Source of the DNA: an uncultured Oscillospiraceae bacterium
GTDB taxonomy: Bacteria; Bacillota; Clostridia; Oscillospirales; Acutalibacteraceae
Reading direction: 5' to 3'
NCBI GenBank assembly: GCA_900543795.1
Contig: UQSH01000037.1
Coordinates: 1 to 17,740 of the forward strand
Length of the DNA stretch: 17,740 nucleotides
The stretch's first letter is position 1; each line of letters opens with the position of its first letter. Made by a program: the position numbers and the translations under genes. The notes beneath the pieces are model-generated. The model was not told the origin of the DNA. It saw only the letters and a list, made by a program, of their open reading frames with translations, and did not search any database. Shown here piece after piece: positions 1-7,464 of the stretch.

Positions 1-2
1 GG

Positions 3-890
3 ACAAAAGATAGTCAAGATATTCAAAATATAATAAAGCGCGCAGATGAATTAATGTATTCAAATAAGCAAGAATATTATTCAACGCATAAAACAACAGG
101 ACGCTATAGACATGATAAAACTTTACAATATTTATCGAATCCAGATATTCTTGATTTGAAAATATCTCAAGGACAATTTCATGTATATTTGCAGGCAAAA
201 ATAGATGTTAAAAGTTGTGAGTTAGTCGGAGCAGATGCATTAATAAAATACAAAGATGATTCTCAATTTATACAGTCACCTGATAAATTTATTTCTATAT
301 TAGAGGATTCTCATCAAATTGATAAGATAGATTTTTTTGTATTTGAGAAAATATGTCAGCAATTACAAGAGTGGAAAAATGCAAATAAAAAATTATTTCC
401 AATATCAAGTCATTTCTCAAGAAGTACCTTTATGAAATCTGATTTTTTAGAAAGACTCGAAACAACAGTAGAACTATATGATGTTCCTAAAAAATATTTA
501 GAAGTAGAGATTACTGAAAATATGTTTACCACAAATTATAAAGAAGTAAAAGAACGAATTACTCAAATTAGATCAGCAGGATTTATTGTTTCAGTTGATG
601 ATTTTGGTATTGAAAGCTCGAATCTTGCTCTTTTAGCAACAGCTCAATTTGATATTCTCAAAATAGATAAAAGTTTTATATCAGATGTTGTATCTAATAA
701 AAACACCAGAACTGTTATTGAGTCTATGGTTGATGTTTGTACAAAAATGAATATTAAACTTATTGCTGAAGGTGTTGAAAATAAAGAACAATTAAATGTA
801 TTAAAAGAATGTGGAATTAGAACAGTTCAAGGTTTTTTGTTTAGTAAACCTATACCAATGATTGAGTACGAATGGAAGTATATGAAATAA
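3..890 (+). CDS. GGDEF-EAL protein, 5'-truncated by window, with degenerate EAL site
   Basis: The frame is open back to base 3, so the methionine codon at 54 is internal and the gene starts before the window. The first residues (RADELMYSNKQ) match the end of a GGDEF domain, and an EAL domain (cyclic-di-GMP phosphodiesterase fold) fills the rest. Several catalytic positions are altered. The signature Glu is Asp (GADAL, nt 234-236), the Asn of the usual NLS motif is His (SSHFSR, nt 411-413), and the loop after DDFG reads IESSNL instead of SGYSSL. VEITE, DILKID, AEGVE and QGFLFSKP are kept. From family knowledge, loss of the EAL Glu and the metal-binding Asn normally abolishes hydrolysis, so I infer a c-di-GMP receptor or partner rather than an enzyme. 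The next gene starts 26 bp downstream and is a paralogue, so the two are probably cotranscribed. Confidence 0.9.
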   Translation, partial: TKDSQDIQNIIKRADELMYSNKQEYYSTHKTTGRYRHDKTLQYLSNPDILDLKISQGQFHVYLQAKIDVKSCELVGADALIKYKDDSQFIQSPDKFISILEDSHQIDKIDFFVFEKICQQLQEWKNANKKLFPISSHFSRSTFMKSDFLERLETTVELYDVPKKYLEVEITENMFTTNYKEVKERITQIRSAGFIVSVDDFGIESSNLALLATAQFDILKIDKSFISDVVSNKNTRTVIESMVDVCTKMNIKLIAEGVENKEQLNVLKECGIRTVQGFLFSKPIPMIEYEWKYMK

Positions 891-916
891 ATGGGAAAAT
901 ATAAAGAGGATAGAAT

Positions 917-3178
917 ATGAAGAAAACAGATTTACTGGAAAATAAATTAAAGACTAAGGGAATTCTTGCTTTTTTAATCATTATTAGTGTCATAGCATTA
1001 CTTTGTTCATTGCTCATTAAGCGTGGTTCGGATATAGCCAATAATGAAGTCAATAGATATTTATCAGAGATTTCACAACAGACTTCCTATAAGGTGAATC
1101 AAGGAATAGATATGAATATTGATAAATTAACGACCATAGGGCGTTCTTTAAGATATTTAAATAAAGAAAAGCAAGAGAGTTATATTAAGGAAATATTAGC
1201 TGACAGTGCTTATGAATGGATAGGCATTGTCTCATCTGAAGGAGTTATAAGGACTACAAATGATCAAGGTGTTCATCTAAATAATTTACAGATTATTCAA
1301 GAGGCTTTACAAGGTCAATCTGTAGTAAGTGAAGAAATCGTAGAAAATTCACAAGGTGAAAAGGGGACACTTTATGCAGTACCATATCAGGAAAATAATG
1401 AAAAAAATGTACTTGTTGGATGGATGCCCAGTGATACAATGAGGTTATTATTAAATACAGATACATTTGATGGAACAGGATTCTCGCATATAGTATCAAA
1501 AAATGGGAATTTCATATTGTATTCAGCAAATTCTAACTCAGCACTTAAAGGAGATAACTTCTTTACTTCATTAGAAGAGCAAGGAAAAGTGAGTGATGGC
1601 TATCATTTAGAATCTATGAAAAAGAATCTTTTAGATGGGAAAGATGGTGAAATTGAATTTACAATTGGTGATAATGAGGAGCGAGCTTTGATATATACAG
1701 CTTTAGATGAGGGGAATTGGTATCTCTTATCTATTGTTCCACCTGACATTTATAATACTCTCATTAGTTCATATATATTTCAATCTGTTTTAACAGTGGC
1801 AGGCAGTGTATCAGTGTTGTTCATTTGTTTGTTTATAATGATATGGTGGGTAACGAAGAATAAGAATCAAGAAATTTATAATATTGCTTTTGTTGATCCC
1901 ATTACTCTTGGGTTTACACAGCCACGATTAAAAATAGAAATAGATGAATTGATGAATCATTTTGAACCTTTCTCTTTTATTACACTTGATTTAAAGAAGT
2001 TTAAATTAATTAATGACTCATTTGGCAGTTATGAAGGAAATAGGGTCCTTAATCACGTATATCATTGTATAAAGAAAAACTTAAATGATAAGGAATCAGT
2101 ATCAAGAATTAATGCTGATAACTTTGATATTATCTTTAAGACAATTGATAAAGAAGAAATATCTGAACGTTTAGCAAAGATAGCAACAGATATTAATGAA
2201 TTTAATAAGGAACGAGAAATTCCTTATTTTATACCCATTATTTGTGGAACGTATATTGTAACACAAAAAGATGATACAATGATTACTATTCATGACCGTG
2301 CTAATGCGGCACGAAAGAAAAATAAACAAAATGGACAGTTACTTTGCAATAATCTTTTTTATGAAGAATTAGAAAGACTTAATATGATCAAAGAAAAAGA
2401 AATTGAAAATTCAATGGAAAAAGCATTAGAAAATCATGAGTTTGAAGTTTATCTTCAACCAAAGGTATGTTTAAAAACAGGCAAGGTTATAGGTGCAGAA
2501 GCCTTAGTTCGTTGGATACATCCAACGAAAGGAATGATTTATCCAAATGATTTTATACCATTATTTGAAGAGAATGGCTTTATTTTAAAGTTGGATCAAT
2601 ATGTTTTTGAAGAAGTGTGTAAATTATTACGTAGATGGATTGATGAAGAAAAGCCACTTCGAAGAATTTCTGTTAATCTTTCACGTAATCACTTAAATAA
2701 ACAAGGGTTTTTAAAAGAATATAGTGTAATTCAAAAAAAATACAATGTACCACCAGAACTATTAGAAATAGAATTAACTGAAACAATTGTTTTTGAGAAT
2801 CTATCCTTGCTTAAAGATATTATTGATGATATTCATAATATGGGGTTTCTATGTTCAATGGATGATTTTGGAAGTGGTTATTCTTCACTTAATGTTTTAA
2901 AAGAGGTGCCTGTAGACATATTAAAGCTTGATCGCATTTTCTTTGTCAATGAAGCTACAAAACGCAGCGATGATGTTGTTCAAAGTGTCATTGAATTGGC
3001 AAAGAAATTAGATATGGAAACTGTTGCTGAGGGAATTGAAACAATCCCTCAGGTTGAGAGTCTACAAAAGATGCAATGCGATATTATTCAAGGATATGTT
3101 TTTGCAAAACCAATGCCTATAAGTGAATTTGAAGAAAAATATAATAAAGATCTTGCCATTATTGATGTAAATCATTAA
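917..3178 (+). CDS. Membrane GGDEF-EAL protein, probable c-di-GMP phosphodiesterase
   Basis: A 753-residue signalling protein. A transmembrane helix (about 15-35) is followed by an extracytoplasmic region of about 250 residues that looks like a double-Cache sensor. A second helix lies at about 285-311, then a GGDEF domain from about 324 to 480 and an EAL domain from about 500 to 745. The GGDEF signature reads NADNF (399-403), so the diguanylate cyclase site is lost. The EAL domain keeps its key features: GAEALVRW with E528, ISVNLSR, LEIELTE, MDDFGSGYSSL, DILKLD, VAEGIE and QGYVFAKP. The expected activity is hydrolysis of c-di-GMP to pGpG at the membrane, modulated by an external signal and possibly by nucleotide binding to the dead GGDEF domain. 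A Shine-Dalgarno-like AAAGAGGA lies just before the start. The ligand of the sensor is unknown. Confidence 0.93.
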   Translation: MKKTDLLENKLKTKGILAFLIIISVIALLCSLLIKRGSDIANNEVNRYLSEISQQTSYKVNQGIDMNIDKLTTIGRSLRYLNKEKQESYIKEILADSAYEWIGIVSSEGVIRTTNDQGVHLNNLQIIQEALQGQSVVSEEIVENSQGEKGTLYAVPYQENNEKNVLVGWMPSDTMRLLLNTDTFDGTGFSHIVSKNGNFILYSANSNSALKGDNFFTSLEEQGKVSDGYHLESMKKNLLDGKDGEIEFTIGDNEERALIYTALDEGNWYLLSIVPPDIYNTLISSYIFQSVLTVAGSVSVLFICLFIMIWWVTKNKNQEIYNIAFVDPITLGFTQPRLKIEIDELMNHFEPFSFITLDLKKFKLINDSFGSYEGNRVLNHVYHCIKKNLNDKESVSRINADNFDIIFKTIDKEEISERLAKIATDINEFNKEREIPYFIPIICGTYIVTQKDDTMITIHDRANAARKKNKQNGQLLCNNLFYEELERLNMIKEKEIENSMEKALENHEFEVYLQPKVCLKTGKVIGAEALVRWIHPTKGMIYPNDFIPLFEENGFILKLDQYVFEEVCKLLRRWIDEEKPLRRISVNLSRNHLNKQGFLKEYSVIQKKYNVPPELLEIELTETIVFENLSLLKDIIDDIHNMGFLCSMDDFGSGYSSLNVLKEVPVDILKLDRIFFVNEATKRSDDVVQSVIELAKKLDMETVAEGIETIPQVESLQKMQCDIIQGYVFAKPMPISEFEEKYNKDLAIIDVNH

Positions 3179-3180
3179 AT

Positions 3181-3236
3181 AAAAATATCCTTTGAAACAG
3201 AAGATAAAATTAAATCTGTGAATGAGGATATTTTTT
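3181..3236 (+). terminator. Terminator after the c-di-GMP genes
   Basis: AAAATATCCT (from 3182) pairs with AGGATATTTT, and an inner ACAGA/TCTGT stem sits within a long loop. The right arm runs into a T tract. It lies 3 bp after the stop of the second GGDEF-EAL gene. The loop is long for an intrinsic terminator, hence moderate confidence. Confidence 0.55.
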
Positions 3237-3317
3237 GATATAAATGAAAATATGAATAAACATTTTAAGCTAATGGTAACAAGTTTCTTTACCGATGTAA
3301 CATTATGAACTTATTTT

Positions 3318-3325
3318 GCTATAAT
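3318..3325 (+). promoter_or_regulatory. Extended -10 promoter of the nitroreductase operon
   Basis: TGCTATAAT is a perfect extended -10 element about 32 bp before the chosen start of the ferredoxin-nitroreductase gene. No good -35 hexamer is visible, which is acceptable for an extended -10 promoter. Just upstream are short inverted motifs: GGTAA (3275-3279) with TTACC, and TAATG (3271-3275) with CATTA (3301-3305). They could form an operator for the ArsR-type repressor encoded in the same operon; this is inference. Confidence 0.6.
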
Positions 3326-3357
3326 GGTTAATGAAGATTAACGAAAGAGATGAGACT

Positions 3358-4131
3358 ATGAGCAAACATGAAGTTATAATTAACAAGGAAAAGTGTATAG
3401 GATGTCAAATGTGTATAAAAGATTGTCCTGCACATAACATTGAATTCAAAGACAAGAAAGCAGCAATTATTGATAAAGAGTGTATAATGTGTGGTCATTG
3501 TGTTGCTATTTGTCCAAAAAATGCAGTTATTATAAGTGGCTACACAGATCATCCTATAATAAGGGAGAAGGATGTAAACTTAAATCCCAATGATATTTTA
3601 AATACAATACGTTTTCGAAGAACAATTAGGCAATTTCAAAAGAAAAATATTCCACAATCAGTGTTAGAGCAAATTGTAGAAGCAGGAAGGCTCACACACA
3701 CAGCCAAAAATATGCAGGATATTTCAATGATAGTATTAGATAAAGAAAAGTCAAGAGTAGAAAGAATGGCAGTTCAACTCTTTAGAAGAATAAAGCCATT
3801 TGCAAATCTATTCAGCTCTATGATAAAAAGAACGAATATAACTGATGATTTCTTCTTTTTTGAAGCTCCTATAGCAATAGTCATTGCCTCAAAAGATCCA
3901 ATTAATGGTGCATTGGCTGCTCAAAATATGGAATTCGTTGCAGAAGCAAATGGTTTAGGTGTTTTATATAGTGGTTTTTTTTCAATGGCAGCAAATCATT
4001 CATGGCAAATTAAAAGAATTTTGGAATTACCAAAAGGGAAAAAAGTTATAACAACCTTGGTTTTAGGTTATCCTAAAGTTAAATATCAGAGAAGTGTGCA
4101 AAGAGAAAAGAGCGACATTAAATTTTTATGA
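3358..4131 (+). CDS. Ferredoxin-nitroreductase fusion protein
   Basis: A 257-residue cytoplasmic flavoprotein. Residues 1-55 form a bacterial 2[4Fe-4S] ferredoxin with ligands C13, C16, C19, C23 and C42, C45, C48, C52. From about 83 to 240 there is a nitroreductase (FMN-binding) domain starting RFRRTIRQF, with the family's THTAKNMQ segment. In this family the clusters can pass electrons directly to FMN for reduction of nitro compounds, quinones or other acceptors; the substrate is unknown. I chose the ATG at 3358 over the in-frame ATG at 3331. The earlier one is only 5 bp after the -10 element and has no ribosome binding site, whereas GAAAGAGATGAG precedes 3358. It is the first gene of a three-gene operon with an ArsR-type regulator and a flavodoxin-ferredoxin, which suggests a redox response unit. 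Confidence 0.9.
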   Translation: MSKHEVIINKEKCIGCQMCIKDCPAHNIEFKDKKAAIIDKECIMCGHCVAICPKNAVIISGYTDHPIIREKDVNLNPNDILNTIRFRRTIRQFQKKNIPQSVLEQIVEAGRLTHTAKNMQDISMIVLDKEKSRVERMAVQLFRRIKPFANLFSSMIKRTNITDDFFFFEAPIAIVIASKDPINGALAAQNMEFVAEANGLGVLYSGFFSMAANHSWQIKRILELPKGKKVITTLVLGYPKVKYQRSVQREKSDIKFL

Positions 4132-4140
4132 GGTGAATAT

Positions 4141-4485
4141 ATGGAAAAAGAATGTCAAGAAAGATTAGAACAAATTACTTATGGATTTAAGGAATGTCAA
4201 AAAGCACTCATAGCAATAGGAGATGAAACAAGGCAAGTTATTTTACTTGTTTTATTACAGAGTGATTTATCAGGTATACGTGTTGGAGAAATAGCTAAAA
4301 AAGCTCATTTAACAAGACCATCAGTATCTCACCATTTACAGATACTGAAAGAAGCTGGAATTGTAAATATGAGAAAAGAAGGAACGAAAAACTTTTATTA
4401 TATAAGTGGAGATGAAACACGTTGGAAGGAAATTGTTGATTTGGTTGAACTTATATATGAAGGCGTTTTGCATATTAAAAAATAG
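4141..4485 (+). CDS. ArsR/SmtB-type winged-helix transcriptional regulator
   Basis: A 114-residue DNA-binding protein. After an N-terminal helix comes the ArsR-like core: a DETRQVILLVLL helix, the recognition-helix region TRPSVSHHLQIL, then the wing with KEGTKNFYYIS. It starts 9 bp after the nitroreductase stop, with GAGGTG as ribosome binding site. The ELCVCDL metal-binding box of arsenic and cadmium sensors is absent. The only cysteines are C5 and C19, both in the N-terminal extension. I infer a possible thiol or metal sensor at the N-terminus, probably repressing its own operon. Metal-independent ArsR members also exist, so the signal is unknown. Confidence 0.9.
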   Translation: MEKECQERLEQITYGFKECQKALIAIGDETRQVILLVLLQSDLSGIRVGEIAKKAHLTRPSVSHHLQILKEAGIVNMRKEGTKNFYYISGDETRWKEIVDLVELIYEGVLHIKK

Positions 4486-4495
4486 GGAGGAATAA

Positions 4496-5245
4496 ATGAT
4501 GATTTTATATTTTTCGGGTACTGGTAATAGTCAGTATGTTGCTCATATCATTAGTAAAGAAATACATGATGATGTACTTAATCTATTTGATAAAATACGT
4601 ACTCAAGACTACACAGCTTTAAAATCTTCCAAACCATGGATCATTGTTGCACCTACATATGCGTGGAGAATCCCACGCATAGTAAATGAATGGTTAAAGA
4701 AAACACCACTTCATGGAAATAAAGATATTTATTTTGTGATGACTTGTGCAGGTTCAAAAGGAAATGCAGGATACTATCTTAAAGAATGGTGTCAAGATAA
4801 AGGACTTCAATATAAAGGTTGCACACAAATCATTATGCCAGAAAATTATATTGCACTTTATGATACAACTTCTCCAGAATTAATTCCTGAAATTTTGGAA
4901 CAAGCATATCGTTGTGTTTTAAAGAGTGTTTACTATATTAAAGAAAATAAGTCATTCCCTGAATCATCAATAACACTAAAGGACAAAGTAAGTAGTGGAA
5001 TTGTTAATGATCTTTTTTATCCTTTATTTGTACAAGCTAAAAAATTCTATGGAAATGATAATTGTATCTCATGTGGCAAATGTGAAAAACTCTGTCCTTT
5101 AAGTAATATAAAACTTATAGAGGGTCAACCTATATGGGGAAATCATTGCACGCATTGTATGGCTTGTATTTCTCGCTGTCCAAAAGGTGCAATTGAATAT
5201 GGAAAGAAGACAAAAGACAGAATTCGATATGTTTGTCCAAAATAA
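4496..5245 (+). CDS. EFR1-type flavodoxin-ferredoxin protein
   Basis: A 249-residue cytoplasmic electron carrier of the EFR1 kind. The N-terminus, MMILYFSGTGNSQYVA, is the phosphate-binding loop of a flavodoxin-like FMN domain spanning about 1-170. The C-terminal part carries two [4Fe-4S] motifs, with C190, C193, C196, C200 and C218, C221, C224, C228. The ribosome binding site GGGAGG at 4485-4490 overlaps the end of the regulator gene. Either of the two consecutive ATGs (4496 or 4499) could start translation; the second has the better spacing. It is the last gene of the operon and a terminator follows at once. The electron donor and acceptor are unknown. The co-encoded ferredoxin-nitroreductase is a plausible partner by context only. 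Confidence 0.9.
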   Translation: MMILYFSGTGNSQYVAHIISKEIHDDVLNLFDKIRTQDYTALKSSKPWIIVAPTYAWRIPRIVNEWLKKTPLHGNKDIYFVMTCAGSKGNAGYYLKEWCQDKGLQYKGCTQIIMPENYIALYDTTSPELIPEILEQAYRCVLKSVYYIKENKSFPESSITLKDKVSSGIVNDLFYPLFVQAKKFYGNDNCISCGKCEKLCPLSNIKLIEGQPIWGNHCTHCMACISRCPKGAIEYGKKTKDRIRYVCPK

Positions 5246-5263
5246 CAATTAAAAGTATTATAT

Positions 5264-5312
5264 AAAAACGGAGGCTTGATATCTTATTTATCATTTCTCC
5301 GTTTTATTTTTA
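5264..5312 (+). terminator. Intrinsic terminator of the nitroreductase operon
   Basis: AAAACGGAG (5265-5273) pairs with CTCCGTTTT (5297-5305), followed by ATTTTTAA. It lies about 20 bp after the EFR1 stop codon. Confidence 0.75.
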
Positions 5313-5320
5313 ATATAAAT

Positions 5321-5354
5321 ATAAGTTCGTAAATGTTAACTTTTACGAACTTAT
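5321..5354. repeat. Perfect 13-bp inverted repeat with TTTACGAA box
   Basis: ATAAGTTCGTAAA (5321-5333) and TTTACGAACTTAT (5342-5354) are exact inverted copies around TGTTAACT. The arm contains the box TTTACGAA, which recurs at 5451-5458, with a weaker relative near 5489. It could be an operator or a second, bidirectional terminator, although the run after the arm (AATTTT) is weak. Confidence 0.6.
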
Positions 5355-5552
5355 AATTTTACCACTATATTCCCATATATTTACTAATATTTTATCCTAT
5401 TTAACGTATTATTACAAGGTTTTTAAAAGTTAACAATTATAAACTCAATGTTTACGAAGGTTGTATAAAGTCTCATCAGAACTCAACATTTACACAAGGA
5501 CTTATAATTTAAATATACACTATATAGACGACAAAGAGAGGAAAGGTAATAT
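5355..5552 (+). promoter_or_regulatory. Leader region of the surface-protein gene, no gene seen
   Basis: A gene-free stretch before the surface protein. It contains related segments: AACTCAATGTTTACGAAGG (5442-5460) and a diverged copy at about 5480-5499, plus ACTTATAATTT both at about 5350 and at 5500-5510. TATAAT at 5503-5508 is a possible -10 element but no convincing -35 is seen. No known riboswitch was recognised; in particular, no c-di-GMP aptamer signature was found. Confidence 0.4.
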
Positions 5553-7298
5553 ATGAGAAAAAAAGTTTTATTGAAAGTATCAGCTTGTTGTTTGGTAGTA
5601 ATTATGTCCTTTAATGTATTGATTCAGGGAACATTAGCTACAAAAGAGAAATCTACAATACCAATATCTCATGATGATACAGAAACAGTTAGTCATAGCA
5701 AAAATACACCTAATCCAGAAACGGATTTTGATTTTAGTTCTTCTACAGGAACTATCACAAAATATAAGGGTTCTGCTGGAACAGTTATAATTCCAGATAC
5801 AATTGGTGGCATTCCAGTGAAAGTCATAGGCGATGATGCCTTTAATTATGCTAGAATTAATAAGAAAGTTCTTTCTATAACATTACCATCAACATTAAAA
5901 TCCATAGGCAATTCTGCATTTTATAATCAAGATATTTCATACATTGATTTTCCAAATGGGCTTGATAGAATAGAAGGACAAGCCTTTTTAAATTGTACTC
6001 AATTAAAAGAGGTTATATTACCTGATTCAGTATCAACATTGGGGGAAAGTGCTTTTAAACAATGTGAATCTATTGAAAAGGTTGTGTTATCTAGTAACTT
6101 GACTGAGATACCGAATTCATGTTTTTACTCTTGGACAAAACAAGGAGCCCTTAATGACATTATATTTAAAGAAGGTCTAGAGGTCATAGGGGCAAATGCA
6201 TTTATGAATCAAAGTCTAAAAAATGTACAGCTTCCTAATTCAGTTCGTATTATTGATCAACAAGTGTTTGCAAGGCAAGCAGACGCGAGTAATCATGGAG
6301 ATTTTTATATTGGAACTGGCATTGAAGAGATTCGTTCCCAAAATGGTATTCCAAATATAGCAAATGCATTTTCAGGATGGAAAGGTAGAATTATATTTCC
6401 GCTTACAAAAGATGTCATAGACTCTAGAGGAGCAAATGCTATATTAGATTATCCCAATAGTTCATTCAAGGTGTTTTATGCAAATATTGTAGATTATAAT
6501 ACAAATGGTGGAAATCCAGCAAGTATACCAAGTGAAACAGTTTTATTTGAAGATACTATAAAAAGTATTCCTGTTCAACCAATTAAAGATGGCTTTTCCT
6601 TTGCAGGCTGGTACAGTGATAGTGCTTTAACTAATCTATGGAATTTTACAACTTCAAAGGTAACATCAGATATAACTTTATATGCAAAATGGGTTCCCAT
6701 TGAATGGACAGTCACTTTTGACACAAATGGTGGAAGTGCTATAGAAAAACAAAAAGTCAATATGTATGACTTCATTTCTGAACCGTCTACTCCAATTAAG
6801 AATGGTTACACTTTTGCAGGCTGGTACAGTGATAGTGCTTTAACTAATCCATGGAACTTTACAACTTCAAAGGTAACATCAGATATAACTTTATATGCAA
6901 AATGGGTTCCCATTGAATGGACAGTCACTTTTGACACAAATGGTGGAAGTGCTATAGAAAAACAAAAAGTCAATATGTATGACTTCATTTCTGAACCGTC
7001 TACTCCAATTAAGAATGGTTACACTTTTGCAGGCTGGTACAGTGATAGTGCTTTAACTAATCCATGGAACTTTACAACTTCAAAGGTAACATCAGATATG
7101 ACTTTATATGCAAAATGGGATGAATCAAATTCTCATTTAACTGAAATAGATGAAAATACTATAATTGTTACAAAACCATCTAATACAAACAATAACATTA
7201 ACACATCAGATAGTACCAATACTCATTTATATATTTTTTTTACAGTTTTATCTCTTTTAGCTTTTGGTATTGTTATTTTTAAAAAGAAAAACATTTAA
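5553..7298 (+). CDS. Secreted BspA-like LRR protein with InlB-type B-repeats
   Basis: A 581-residue surface protein. A signal peptide (MRKKVLLK, then a hydrophobic core) probably ends near residue 29. From about 55 to 275 there are BspA-type leucine-rich repeats (LRR_5), with recurring turns such as LKSIGNSAFYN, LDRIEGQAFLNC and LEVIGANAFMN. From about 309 to 521 there are three Listeria-Bacteroides B-repeats (Flg_new type), each with TFDTNGG and FAGWYSDSALT. A Thr/Asn-rich linker leads to a C-terminal hydrophobic helix (about 559-575) and the tail KKKN. The tail resembles a sortase signal but no LPXTG motif precedes it, so I expect membrane anchoring. Proteins of this design usually bind host or matrix molecules; the ligand is unknown. 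GAGGAAAGG precedes the ATG. The gene appears monocistronic. Confidence 0.9.
   Translation: MRKKVLLKVSACCLVVIMSFNVLIQGTLATKEKSTIPISHDDTETVSHSKNTPNPETDFDFSSSTGTITKYKGSAGTVIIPDTIGGIPVKVIGDDAFNYARINKKVLSITLPSTLKSIGNSAFYNQDISYIDFPNGLDRIEGQAFLNCTQLKEVILPDSVSTLGESAFKQCESIEKVVLSSNLTEIPNSCFYSWTKQGALNDIIFKEGLEVIGANAFMNQSLKNVQLPNSVRIIDQQVFARQADASNHGDFYIGTGIEEIRSQNGIPNIANAFSGWKGRIIFPLTKDVIDSRGANAILDYPNSSFKVFYANIVDYNTNGGNPASIPSETVLFEDTIKSIPVQPIKDGFSFAGWYSDSALTNLWNFTTSKVTSDITLYAKWVPIEWTVTFDTNGGSAIEKQKVNMYDFISEPSTPIKNGYTFAGWYSDSALTNPWNFTTSKVTSDITLYAKWVPIEWTVTFDTNGGSAIEKQKVNMYDFISEPSTPIKNGYTFAGWYSDSALTNPWNFTTSKVTSDMTLYAKWDESNSHLTEIDENTIIVTKPSNTNNNINTSDSTNTHLYIFFTVLSLLAFGIVIFKKKNI
6477..7118 (+). repeat. Three 213-bp tandem repeats encoding B-repeats
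   Basis: The period is exactly 213 bp (71 codons). Units 2 (6690-6902) and 3 (6903-7115) differ at a single base by eye (ATATAACT against ATATGACT). Unit 1 is diverged in its first half but nearly identical from about 6603 to 6689. Such identity points to recent duplication or gene conversion and allows copy-number change by slippage. Confidence 0.95.
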
Positions 7299-7437
7299 AA
7301 TATGATATAAGCTTTGTTGATGGTATTCATATTGGTGAATTTGCAGATCATTAATACAACATACTGATTAATCAGTACTTTCGTTTGAAAGAATGAAACA
7401 TATATATTATAATATATATAAAGTCAAGTAAAAGAGA
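7299..7437. other. Compositional junction between the two blocks
   Basis: No gene is seen here. To the left, genes are strongly AT-rich and + strand; to the right they are minus strand with much more G+C at third positions. The stretch holds a perfect 16-bp palindrome, TACTGATTAATCAGTA (7362-7377), and a perfect 20-bp A/T palindrome (7400-7419). A 14-codon open tail ending at 7352-7354 is too short to assign. Confidence 0.6.
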
Positions 7438-7454
7438 GCCTGAATTTTTCAGGC
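7424..7454 (-). terminator. Terminator of the ACT-hom-lysC operon
   Basis: Read on the minus strand, GCCTGAA-AAA-TTCAGGC (7438-7454) is a tight hairpin followed by TCTCTTTTAC. It lies about 80 bp beyond the aspartokinase stop, after a first, stronger hairpin. Confidence 0.65.
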
Positions 7455-7464
7455 GCAACAATGA

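Noticed and set aside
3331..3357. Earlier in-frame ATG of the ferredoxin-nitroreductase gene
   Set aside because: It lies 5 bp after the -10 element and has no ribosome binding site. The ATG at 3358 has one, and it starts the ferredoxin domain at the usual distance.
5355..5552. Possible c-di-GMP riboswitch before the surface protein
   Set aside because: The idea was attractive because of the nearby c-di-GMP genes, but no GEMM-type core sequence or convincing aptamer fold was found.
6575..6988. Two similar minus-strand frames within the surface-protein gene
   Set aside because: They are antisense images of the 213-bp tandem repeats, which explains their similarity to each other.
7313..7354. 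Short open tail reading FVDGIHIGEFADH before a stop, a possible remnant gene end
   Set aside because: Fourteen codons are too few to assign, and neither flank shows more of a coding sequence.
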